Source of the DNA: Akkermansiaceae bacterium UBA5688
Lineage (GTDB): Bacteria > Verrucomicrobiota > Verrucomicrobiia > Verrucomicrobiales > Akkermansiaceae
Length of the DNA: 14,679 bases
Reading direction: 5' to 3'
Assembly: GCA_002420315.1 (NCBI GenBank)
Contig: DIHU01000064.1
Coordinates: 24,002 to 38,680 of the forward strand
The notes beneath the pieces were generated by a model that ran no database searches, was not told the DNA's origin, and was given only the letters and a program-made list of their open reading frames with translations. Each line of letters opens with the position of its first letter. Positions within the stretch are counted from its first letter, which is position 1. The translations under genes and the position numbers were made by a program. Below are positions 6,900 through 14,610 of this stretch, piece after piece.

Positions 6900-9800
6900 T
6901 TAAAGACGACGAGGGGCCCGTGTTCCCACAAAATTCGCAATGAAGGCCATTGCCAATACCAGGCCTATCATCCACAGCAAGTCCATCATCCCAATCGTTC
7001 CACCCAAGACCGGAATCACCGCAATTAAGGACGATACCAAACCAATCCCAAGCCCCCAAGCAACCATCGACTTGACCTCGTGTTTCACGATCTTGGCCCT
7101 TCTCAGTTTGGAGAGACCTAGCATTCTAAGGGTTTCAAATTCTTCCTTCCGCTCGACCAAATTACGGGCAGTAACAATACCAACCCCTACACTCCCGAGA
7201 ATGATCCCCAAACCTCCAAGCACATTGAAAATTGCGATGTAGGTATTCTCAACTTCATGGAAAGCCGCAAGCCTATCCTTTGTCGCCGTCACTTTCCCCC
7301 CCAGATCAGCCGTCTCTTCCTGCAAAATCTCCCGCGCTTTTTCATCAGGAGAAAGGAAGAGTTGGTAACCTCCAAGTGAGGGAAATTTTTCCAGAAGCTT
7401 CTGCTCACTCAAAATCAAACTTCCCTGAAAAATCGAATCCTTTACCACTCCCGCAATCGTCACAGGAAAATCATTTCCCCACTCGTCCTGATAAATCAGT
7501 TCATCCCCGACTTTCTTCTTCAAAACCCACATCATCGTCGTTTCGTCAACAATTGCCGGAACTCCATCACCTTCTAGGATTGACCACTGATCGCTTGTCT
7601 TGAACCGACCTTCAAGAAGGTCGGGGTCCACCCCCAGTAGGCGAGGTTGGCTGGAGGCAGTGAGATTAAAACAATCGACATCATCGCCCTCACCAACTCG
7701 GAAAGGCACTAGGGTCTTCAGTCCAAACCAATCAACCTCTCCTTTTGCATCAGCAGGCCGATTTACAGATGAAGTGGTCTCTACCCACCATGCAAAGCCA
7801 CCCGCCCCACTCGTCTTATCCTCCCAATTTTCTCCTCCGTTTTTGCGGAAAGAAGCCACCGAAAGGACCAAAAAAACTCCGGCTGCCAACACGCCCACCA
7901 CCGTCAAACTCCGTGAAGCCCGGCGGGCCAGGTTCACCTTGGCCATCCCATCTGGTGAAAATTCCCCCAGAGAGCCAATCCGCGACAGTCGTTTTCGAAA
8001 AACCGCCAAGCCCGCCACTAAAACCCCAAAACCCACTAAGAAAAATGCTCCTTGGGCTGCTGCTGTATAGCTCATCGCAATTCCACCTGCGACCACGAGA
8101 AGGCCAAAAACGAGGAAGCCCGTCGCCCATTTGCTGGGTTTCCCAACTTCTTCCTCAGCACCCGAGTTGAGACGCAGACTAGCACTTTGCCTGACCTGTT
8201 TGCGATTCGTTCTCCAAACCGAAAGCAAAGTAAGTCCCACAATCCATAAGAGCCCCTTTCCAATCGTCCCGCCACTTAAGTGAAGATCAAAAGCCGTGCC
8301 ATCACCCCAAATCGAGCTGATCACCTTGAGCACAGCCGTGCAAAAAAGTATCGCAAAAAGGGTCCCAATGAGCGCGCCTACAAGGACTACAAAAAAAGCT
8401 TCTCCCATTCGCCAGTTGAAAATTTTCTTCACTGAAATCCCCAAAGCCGAAAGAAGAGCCCCTTCTTCCGCACGCTGCTCCACATTGAAGCAAAACAACA
8501 TCGTTACCAACGCAATTGCTGCGATGATCAGAAAGAAGCTCATCGCAAGAAATAGCATAGCAAAATCCACCGGCGACTTTGCAGCCTCCCTCGCTTGCTC
8601 CGAGAAATTCATTACCTGCATTCCTGCCAAAGAAGGTTCCAGCGCATCGCGAACTGACTTCGATACCACATCAACCTGTCCAGCCGGCACCCTCATTCCA
8701 GTCACCTTCCCCCAACGATTCGCCCAGTGTTCCTCTCCGGTCTGATAAGAAACAAAGGCCTTTGGCGTCCCCTTGAAACTCTCCCAATACTCATCGTCCT
8801 TATCCCGAATTCGCGTCAAATCCAGTGGCAATCCTGGTTCCCAATCGCGGGCACTCTCGACATCGGCCACTCCGGGAAAATCCGGCATCCAGCGCTTATC
8901 AGCCGCCGGACCTTCCATCTTTACGATCGCCTTGACTGTAAATACTCCGCGTTTCTCAACTAGCTTACTGCCAGACTCCACCACGAAGTAGTCCATCGTC
9001 AACTCATCATCGACTTGGGCCCGCAAATCCTCTGCCAACCAGTCATTAATCACCACTTCCCCCTCACCCAGTTGCGTTGGAAGAAACATCGCGGACTTCC
9101 CGCTCACCGCCGTCACCATGGAGTACGGGGTTTCTCCGTCTTCAGTCGCCAGCGTGTTGATCAAATAAGTCAGCACCGGCTCACCTTTAATTTTTTCCGC
9201 AATCCTCGGCCCCATGAAAATCCTCTCCGACCGCACCTCAACTCCCTCTGGCACTTCAACGACCGAGATTCCATAATCCGCCAATTCCAACTTTTCCGGA
9301 TGAAAAGATTCATCTTCATTCAGCAACAGAGCATTGGCCTTCCCATTGAGATCGAGGACTTTTTGCAGTCGCTTCAACGGCACGAAAACCGACGAAGGCG
9401 GGACTTGAGTCTGCTCCAGACTGAATCTTCCGAACTCTTCATCGCTCAAAATTTTTGCCACCGTAATCCGCATCGAAGAAACCGATTCGCTCTCGCCCGA
9501 GAGTGGAGCATCGCGCGAAAGAAGCCCTGGCTTCTGCAAACGCACCACCGCCGAATCACCTTCTTCGAGATTCAGCGCCCGTGCCAGCGGCCCACTGATG
9601 GCTGCGTCGAAGCTCGAGAGATCCACCGAAGTCTCTTGTGGCGCGAAGTCCCAAAAATCTTCCGAAACCCCCATCACCTGAACCTGGCCCTCGGCCCGTT
9701 CTTCCACATTGACCTGTCCTTTTAGGTAAATCATGGCTGAGCCCCCATTTCGCAGAGCCAAATCGTCGCGAAAGAAACGTTCACCGCCTGAAAAGATTTC

Positions 9801-9974
9801 CGCAACTTTCCCAGTGCGTAACTTTGCTGACTTGGTCAAACTTTCCTGTACTGAATCCCCCGCCATCAGAGCACCCAGAAGAACCATGGCCCCAACTGCC
9901 GCCCCCGCAAGCACGCCCGAATAGGCCGACCGATAATGGCGAATCCCTTTCCAAATAAATCCCGTGCTCTTCAT
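6900..9974 (-). CDS. FtsX/MacB-like ABC transporter permease, two FtsX domains, about 10 membrane segments
   Basis: This 1024-residue inner-membrane protein has the layout of large LolC/E- or MacB-type permeases. One N-terminal membrane segment (about 17-40) precedes a periplasmic domain of about 425 residues. The first FtsX block starts near 468 (DFAMLFLAMSFFLIIAAIAL), and further segments reach about 710. A second, smaller periplasmic domain precedes the last FtsX block (from about 910, with ARNLVERKEEFETLRMLGLS, the cytoplasmic loop that contacts the ATPase). Such proteins couple ATP hydrolysis to mechanical work on lipoproteins, peptides or envelope lipids. No ATP-binding subunit lies on either side, so the partner must be encoded elsewhere. 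The ATG at 9974 was chosen over the TTG at 10022 because the latter lies upstream of a plausible promoter. The substrate is unknown. Confidence 0.9.
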   Translation of the reverse strand: MKSTGFIWKGIRHYRSAYSGVLAGAAVGAMVLLGALMAGDSVQESLTKSAKLRTGKVAEIFSGGERFFRDDLALRNGGSAMIYLKGQVNVEERAEGQVQVMGVSEDFWDFAPQETSVDLSSFDAAISGPLARALNLEEGDSAVVRLQKPGLLSRDAPLSGESESVSSMRITVAKILSDEEFGRFSLEQTQVPPSSVFVPLKRLQKVLDLNGKANALLLNEDESFHPEKLELADYGISVVEVPEGVEVRSERIFMGPRIAEKIKGEPVLTYLINTLATEDGETPYSMVTAVSGKSAMFLPTQLGEGEVVINDWLAEDLRAQVDDELTMDYFVVESGSKLVEKRGVFTVKAIVKMEGPAADKRWMPDFPGVADVESARDWEPGLPLDLTRIRDKDDEYWESFKGTPKAFVSYQTGEEHWANRWGKVTGMRVPAGQVDVVSKSVRDALEPSLAGMQVMNFSEQAREAAKSPVDFAMLFLAMSFFLIIAAIALVTMLFCFNVEQRAEEGALLSALGISVKKIFNWRMGEAFFVVLVGALIGTLFAILFCTAVLKVISSIWGDGTAFDLHLSGGTIGKGLLWIVGLTLLSVWRTNRKQVRQSASLRLNSGAEEEVGKPSKWATGFLVFGLLVVAGGIAMSYTAAAQGAFFLVGFGVLVAGLAVFRKRLSRIGSLGEFSPDGMAKVNLARRASRSLTVVGVLAAGVFLVLSVASFRKNGGENWEDKTSGAGGFAWWVETTSSVNRPADAKGEVDWFGLKTLVPFRVGEGDDVDCFNLTASSQPRLLGVDPDLLEGRFKTSDQWSILEGDGVPAIVDETTMMWVLKKKVGDELIYQDEWGNDFPVTIAGVVKDSIFQGSLILSEQKLLEKFPSLGGYQLFLSPDEKAREILQEETADLGGKVTATKDRLAAFHEVENTYIAIFNVLGGLGIILGSVGVGIVTARNLVERKEEFETLRMLGLSKLRRAKIVKHEVKSMVAWGLGIGLVSSLIAVIPVLGGTIGMMDLLWMIGLVLAMAFIANFVGTRAPRRL

Positions 9975-9988
9975 TCTTACTGACCTGG

Positions 9989-10016
9989 AGTATAAAAGTG
10001 TTTGTCCCGGTGGCAA
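9989..10016 (-). promoter_or_regulatory. Candidate sigma70-type promoter of the permease gene
   Basis: On the minus strand TTGCCA (10016-10011) and TATACT (9994-9989) are separated by 16 bases; each differs from the consensus at one position. Transcription would begin near 9982, giving a leader of about eight bases before the ATG at 9974. This supports that start and suggests the permease can be expressed independently of the upstream DsbD-like gene. Confidence 0.45.
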
Positions 10017-10024
10017 ACCCAAGG

Positions 10025-10048
10025 ATTGATGGTCTTACGCCCATCAAT
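10025..10048. terminator. Perfect 8-bp inverted repeat between the DsbD-like and permease genes
   Basis: ATTGATGG (10025-10032) and CCATCAAT (10041-10048) form a perfect 8-bp stem around an 8-base loop. It lies 69 bases after the DsbD stop and directly upstream of the candidate permease -35 box. No U-run follows on the minus strand, so it is a weak intrinsic terminator; an operator or mRNA-end stabilising hairpin is equally possible. A longer-range pair, GGAAGTC (10059-10065) with GACTTCC (10100-10106), lies in the same 142-base gap. Confidence 0.35.
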
Positions 10049-10116
10049 TAGTATCATCGGAAGTCAAAAAACTCGCCACCACAAATAAGAAAACTTCGGG
10101 ACTTCCTTCATAATCT

Positions 10117-12336
10117 TTATTGGCTCAAGGCAGATGCCTCTTCAAGCGCTTGTAGCGCTTCTTCCGGTCCAAAGACTTCTGGCATCACAATAATCGGAGC
10201 ACTCGGATCGGCTGGCACCACCAAATTCACGGGCAGATTGGCGCGACCATAACGCTTAAGGTCATCATTGATCGATTGAAGCTTGTCAGTGTTATCAGCT
10301 TGAATGAGGAGAACATTTAATCCTTCCAAACGGTCGAGAACTTTCTGATTCGAGAACACACGGCCCTCGTTCACTTTACAAGTCGCTCACCAATCAGCGG
10401 TGTAGTCGACCCATATTATTCGTTTTTTGGAACGCGACTGCTCCATAATCCCCGGATACCACTCATTCCAGGCCAGACCTGGTTCAGGAGGCTTCGCAGT
10501 TGAGTATGCCCATGCGATTCCACCTATCGTCATTAGCCCGGCAAGACCAAACCCAGTGACGTAACGTTTCATCTTTGTAATAGATTGGTTACCGTATCGA
10601 CCATAGATATAAACTCCGAGACCAATCAAGCAGAGCGCAAAGAGGAAGACGTTAAAGTGATCGTCACCGACCAACTTAAGATATCCCTTCATAAAAAAGA
10701 CTGCGGTCGCGAAAACAAAGAAGGCCATGACCTGCTTGAAGGTTTCCATCCAGGCTCCCGGGCGAGGAAGCTTTTTGATAAGCGCAGGGAAGAATGACAA
10801 CAAAATATAAGGTGAGGCAATTCCAAGTCCGAAGACGGTGAATACCGCAAGCTGGATTACCTTGTTATCCTGCGAAAGCGCAAAAGCCATCACCGCTCCT
10901 AGGAAAGGGCCAGAGCAAGGAGTCGCAACGAGAGTGGTTAGGGCTCCGGAGAAAAACGATCCAGAGTAACCTTTCTTCCCCTGCAGCTCTCCCCCTACAC
11001 TTGTCATGCTGGTTCCAATTTCAAAAACCCCATAAAGATTAAGGCCCATCAGGAAGAAAACGATAATCATCGTCCCAAGGAAGATTGGGTTGGCTAGTTG
11101 CTGCCCCCAATCAAGTTTGAGAGAAATGATAAACGCTGCTAGGATCCACATCGTAATTAGAAGTCCGAGACCGAACACCAAACCATGTAGCTTGATCTTA
11201 TCTTCATCCTCTCCGGCTTGCGAAACAAAGCCCATGATTTTGAGACCTAATACTGGAAAGACACAGGGCATAAGGTTGAGAATCAGCCCTCCGAGAAAGA
11301 CCAAACCAAGCGATGAAATAAAGGTCACTTGCTTCTCTTGTTCGCCGCCTAAAAGAACAACCTCGGGCCGGGCGTCCGCATCATAAAGCGCAAGACCGGC
11401 TTCGCGGTCCTCCTCGGACGCCTTAATCACTTTTTCGCCCGGACCATTCATCTGCACATCGGCATCCGGAATAAACGCAGCCGCGACCTCCAAGCCAATG
11501 GGGCCAAAATCGGCCTGAACAGTCAGTAAGCCGGACAAGGTCTCCTGGACTTCCCCAGCATCAATGAAGAGATCTTCATTCCCTTCATTCCGTGTGAGCG
11601 TCACGATGATTTCACTCTTGCCAATCTCAACCTTCTGATTGGCCTGCGAATCAATCTGCTTGTCCGTCGAGAAAAAATAGACCGGCTCACTGAGCTCCAG
11701 ACCTTCCGGGTAGATAGCCTTTAGCGTAATTACATTACTTTTCTCAGTTGCGAGGAAACCCCATGCCGAACTATCGCTTGGCAGTTTCTCGTCAGCCTCC
11801 TCAAAAAGAGCCTCGTCGGCTTCGACCATCAAAGTTTCGTCGCCAGCTTTGATCGTGAAAGAGAACTCCTGATCTCCGAGCATACAAGTCTCATCACATT
11901 CCTGCCAATTGAAGCTGCCCTTGATGGTAAAACTCTTGCCCTTTTCAAGATTTTCATCGGCTACGATCTCGGTCACGAAGATCGCTTTGCCTTCATATCC
12001 ATAACCCACCGATTCGATTCCGGTCGATATCGATTTAAAAGCCTTAGGGAGAGGAAACAGTAATTCCCCAACGGTAAATCCATCAGGAAGCTCCCACTCG
12101 ACGGACGGAGGATCGCCCACCATTCCCGCATTCTTAAAATAGGCATGGAACTTGGGCTGCAAATCTAGAATAAATGCCACTTTAAAAAAATCGCCTGGCT
12201 CGATCTGAATGACCTCCGGCTTAATCGTCGCAGTCGTTTCCTTTGTCAGAAACGCCGGTTCACCAAAGGGATCTTGCGCAGAAACAAGCGGCGCGAGGAT
12301 TGCAGTGAAGATAAAAATGAGAAATCGATGCTTCAT
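10117..12336 (-). CDS. DsbD/ScsB-like thiol:disulfide interchange protein, probable selenoprotein (TGA-encoded Sec650)
   Basis: DsbD-type proteins pass electrons from cytoplasmic thioredoxin through the inner membrane to periplasmic thiols. Read through the TGA at 10389-10387, the product has 739 residues: signal peptide 1-20 (ending PLVSA); a large periplasmic ScsB/DsbD-alpha-like region with WQECDETC (C147, C151); eight membrane segments (about 345-610) with C358 in LMPCVFP and C474 in ATPCSGP; and a C-terminal thioredoxin domain. Its active site reads ADW-(TGA)-ATCK, where DsbD has ADWCxxCK. The domain continues normally, with LPVNLVV at the expected cis-Pro position and PEVFGPEEALQAL. Only the nucleophilic Cys codon is changed. 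The remaining TGT is C653. The start MKHRFL at 12336 fits the signal peptide; ATG 12357 is an alternative. Cys-to-stop mutation or assembly error is the main rival explanation. Confidence 0.85.
10351..10369 (-). promoter_or_regulatory. Candidate bacterial SECIS element
   Basis: Starting 18 bases after the TGA, CGAGGGC pairs with GUUCUCG (five Watson-Crick and two G-U pairs) around the loop CGUGU. The loop has G at its second position and lies 25-29 bases downstream of UGA. This fits the general bacterial SECIS pattern: a short hairpin within the coding region just after UGA, with a small apical loop and G in its first two bases. It would recruit SelB with Sec-tRNA. Only base pairing was checked by eye, with no energy calculation. 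Confidence 0.65.
10387..10389 (-). other. In-frame TGA, probable selenocysteine codon
   Basis: On the minus strand the codons run GAT TGG TGA GCG ACT TGT AAA, giving D-W-U-A-T-C-K. The TGA is at the first position of a thioredoxin CxxC motif, the position replaced by Sec in most redox selenoproteins of the UxxC type. Homology to DsbD is continuous on both sides in the same frame, with no insertion or deletion. Confidence 0.8.
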
Positions 12337-12501
12337 TGGTTCTGACTGATTGTCCATTGGAGCGGCGTGGTAGCCAGTTTCTTCACATTTTTTTTCAAAA
12401 GCTCACAATCAATCAGGAAGATTTCTCCTCAGCCCCGGTAATAATAACCATCTACCGACTCCAAACTGGAGCCTTCCAGACTCTTCCTCCAATCTCTTCC
12501 T
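12337..12501. promoter_or_regulatory. Divergent intergenic region between the DsbD-like and GH-GT genes
   Basis: The 165 bases must hold start signals for both genes. On the plus strand TTCACA (12382-12387) and CACAAT (12404-12409), spaced 16 bases, form a weak promoter candidate overlapping an eight-T run. A small hairpin, CTCCA/TGGAG around AAC (within 12457-12473), would lie in the leader of the glycosyltransferase mRNA; on the minus strand it extends to seven pairs. No Shine-Dalgarno precedes either ATG. Confidence 0.3.
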
Positions 12502-14610
12502 ATGCGACTTACCGTGCACGGAAAGCACTTCCATCTCGATGGAAGACCGCACTTTCTGCGTACCGTCACTTATGGACCCTTTCCTGAGACCTCCGGCCAC
12601 TCGCCTGAAAAAGACTTCCCGCAGATCCGTTCCGCCGGATTTGATTCGATCCGCGTTTATGCCCTCCCGGATCGCCATCTCCTTGATCACGCCGCTCAAA
12701 ATAACCTGATCATCATCACCACTCACGCCTGGGGACACGGTTGTGACTTCATCACGGAGAATCCCAGCCTCCTCGACCAAGCCCGACGCGATCTCACCGC
12801 TTGGCTCGAAAGCCACAAAGATCACCCCGGCCTAGGCGCGATTCTCGTTGGAAACGAAATCCCTTCCGACATGGCCCGCTGGATGACTCCGTGGAAAGTC
12901 AACCAGGCTCTCGATGACCTCATCCGCGCCTGCCAAAAAGTGATACCCAGCATCCCCGTCGGCTACGCCAACTTTCCTACCACTGAATACCTCGAGCCGC
13001 CCTCAGCAGACTTCACTGCCTTCAACATATACCTCGAAGACGGCGAAGCGCTCGAAAGCTACCTCCCGCGCCTTCACCACCTGGCCGGCGACCGCCCCGT
13101 TTACCTCACAGAATTTGGCCTTGATACGAACCGTAACCCCGAAGACGTCCAAGCCACTCTGCTCCCTACCGCGCTCAAATCCACCCGCGCCGCCGGGTTC
13201 GCCGGAGCCACCCTTTACGCTTGGTCGGACCACTGGCTTAACAACGGCCAAACCATGGATGACTGGTCCTTCGGCCTTATTCGTCGCGATGGCTCCGAAA
13301 AACCTGCCCTCACCGCTCTTCGCAAACTTGTCCTCCCCACTCCTCTCCCCTTAAACCCACCACGCTTCTCCATCATCATCTGCACCCGCAATGGTGCCGG
13401 CCGAATCGAAACCTGCATCAAGGCCTGCCGAGATATCGACTACCCCGACTTTGAAATCATCGTTGTCAACGATGGCTCGACCGATGGCACGGCCAAACTT
13501 CTGGACCAACAAAAGGAAATCCGCGCCTTTCACCTCGAACCCTCTGGACTCTCCGCCGCGCGAAATCACGGTGCGGCCAAAGCAACCGGCGAAATCCTCG
13601 CCTTCACTGATGATGATTGCCGCCCTGACGAACAATGGCTCACTTGGCTCGCCCGCGCTTATTCCGAGTCCAACCATGCTGCGATCGGCGGACCAAATCT
13701 CGCCCCAAAACCCAATTCTCTGGTGCTCGCCCTCACCACCGCAGCCCCTGGCGCTCCCACTCACGTTATGATTGATGACCTCACCGCCGAACACCTGCCC
13801 GGCTGTCATCTTTCCGTTAAAAAATCCGCCTTCGCGCAAATCGAGGGCTTCGATCCCATCTTTCACACCGCAGGAGACGACGTCGACTTTTGCTGGCGGC
13901 TTCGCGACGCTGGATTCACGCTCGGGTTTTCCGGAGCTTCCTTTGTCTGGCACCACCGCCGGGCCACTCCCTGGAAATATCTCAAACAACAAATGGAATA
14001 CGGCCATGCTGAAGCCCTCCTCTTTAAAAAACATCCTCATCGCTTTTCCGAGGGCGGGATCCGCTGGGAAGGCTGCGTCTATCGGGGCATCGCTCTCGGT
14101 ATCGAACCCGGCGACTTTATCTACTCTGGCCCAACTGGAGAAGCTCCCTACCAATCGCTAGGCAAAATGCTCCGCCAACCTATGCGTGGACTTCACCCCA
14201 ATTTTGACACCCCCATCACCCGCATTCTCCTTACGCTTCTATGCTGGCTACAAAACCACCTTCGTCACTGGAAGCGAAAGCAAAATGGCGGACCATCTAC
14301 TCGAAGCAATTGGCCAAAATCGCCACTTGCAGATTCTCAACCGACCTCGCAGCTCATTCTGACTCACACAGACTGCTTGGGCCGACACGAGCTCTACCGC
14401 CTCCTCCTAGAAAACGGATGGCAAAATTGCTCTGATCCTGACTTCGACTTGCAATGCGGAAGCTGCAAACTCCTAGCCGCCACTGAGCAAACAAGCACCC
14501 CGGCAAATCGAACCTTTATTGCACTGAGCGAACCTTCCAGCGACCTCAACACTCTTGTTCTAAAAAATGGATTTGTGACCTCCAATTGCATGGAAGCAAA
14601 TGGGCACTAA
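12502..14610 (+). CDS. Fusion of clan GH-A-like glycosidase domain and family 2 glycosyltransferase
   Basis: This 702-residue protein joins two carbohydrate enzymes. Residues 1-285 look like a TIM-barrel glycosidase of clan GH-A (GH2/GH5-like). It has GFDSIRVYALPD, VGNEIP with E119 as likely acid/base, and VYLTEFGLD with E204 as likely nucleophile. Residues 288-510 are a GT2 GT-A fold: FSIIICTRNG, VNDGST at 322-327, TDDDC with D370-D372 as the DXD-like metal site, GCHLSVKKSAF, and GDDVDFCWRLRDAG with D459/D460 as the likely catalytic-base region. The last 190 residues have no domain I recognise. There is no signal peptide and no clear membrane helix, so it is probably cytoplasmic. The role is likely surface or exopolysaccharide assembly, but donor and acceptor are unknown. 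Base composition is more C-rich than the neighbouring genes. Confidence 0.88.
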   Translation: MRLTVHGKHFHLDGRPHFLRTVTYGPFPETSGHSPEKDFPQIRSAGFDSIRVYALPDRHLLDHAAQNNLIIITTHAWGHGCDFITENPSLLDQARRDLTAWLESHKDHPGLGAILVGNEIPSDMARWMTPWKVNQALDDLIRACQKVIPSIPVGYANFPTTEYLEPPSADFTAFNIYLEDGEALESYLPRLHHLAGDRPVYLTEFGLDTNRNPEDVQATLLPTALKSTRAAGFAGATLYAWSDHWLNNGQTMDDWSFGLIRRDGSEKPALTALRKLVLPTPLPLNPPRFSIIICTRNGAGRIETCIKACRDIDYPDFEIIVVNDGSTDGTAKLLDQQKEIRAFHLEPSGLSAARNHGAAKATGEILAFTDDDCRPDEQWLTWLARAYSESNHAAIGGPNLAPKPNSLVLALTTAAPGAPTHVMIDDLTAEHLPGCHLSVKKSAFAQIEGFDPIFHTAGDDVDFCWRLRDAGFTLGFSGASFVWHHRRATPWKYLKQQMEYGHAEALLFKKHPHRFSEGGIRWEGCVYRGIALGIEPGDFIYSGPTGEAPYQSLGKMLRQPMRGLHPNFDTPITRILLTLLCWLQNHLRHWKRKQNGGPSTRSNWPKSPLADSQPTSQLILTHTDCLGRHELYRLLLENGWQNCSDPDFDLQCGSCKLLAATEQTSTPANRTFIALSEPSSDLNTLVLKNGFVTSNCMEANGH

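Noticed and set aside
9015..9725. Plus-strand ORF of 236 residues
   Set aside because: It is antisense to the permease periplasmic domain. Its His/Arg/Gln-rich translation is typical of a shadow frame.
9975..10022. TTG start of the permease at 10022
   Set aside because: It is a rare start codon lying upstream of the candidate -35 box. The ATG at 9974 directly precedes the expected first membrane segment.
10117..10374. Independent 85-residue gene starting at GTG 10374
   Set aside because: It is in the same frame as the DsbD-like gene, begins three codons after the conserved Cys653 codon, and continues a thioredoxin domain that makes no sense without its active site.
10387..10389. TGA reassigned to Trp or Gly throughout the genome
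   Set aside because: The HAD gene ends at TGA with a complete protein, and the DsbD TGA aligns with Cys, not Trp or Gly.
13351..14154. Minus-strand ORF of 267 residues
   Set aside because: It lies antisense to the GH-GT gene, whose plus-strand frame has clear catalytic motifs. The antisense product is glycine/serine/valine-rich with no recognisable domain, as expected for a shadow frame.
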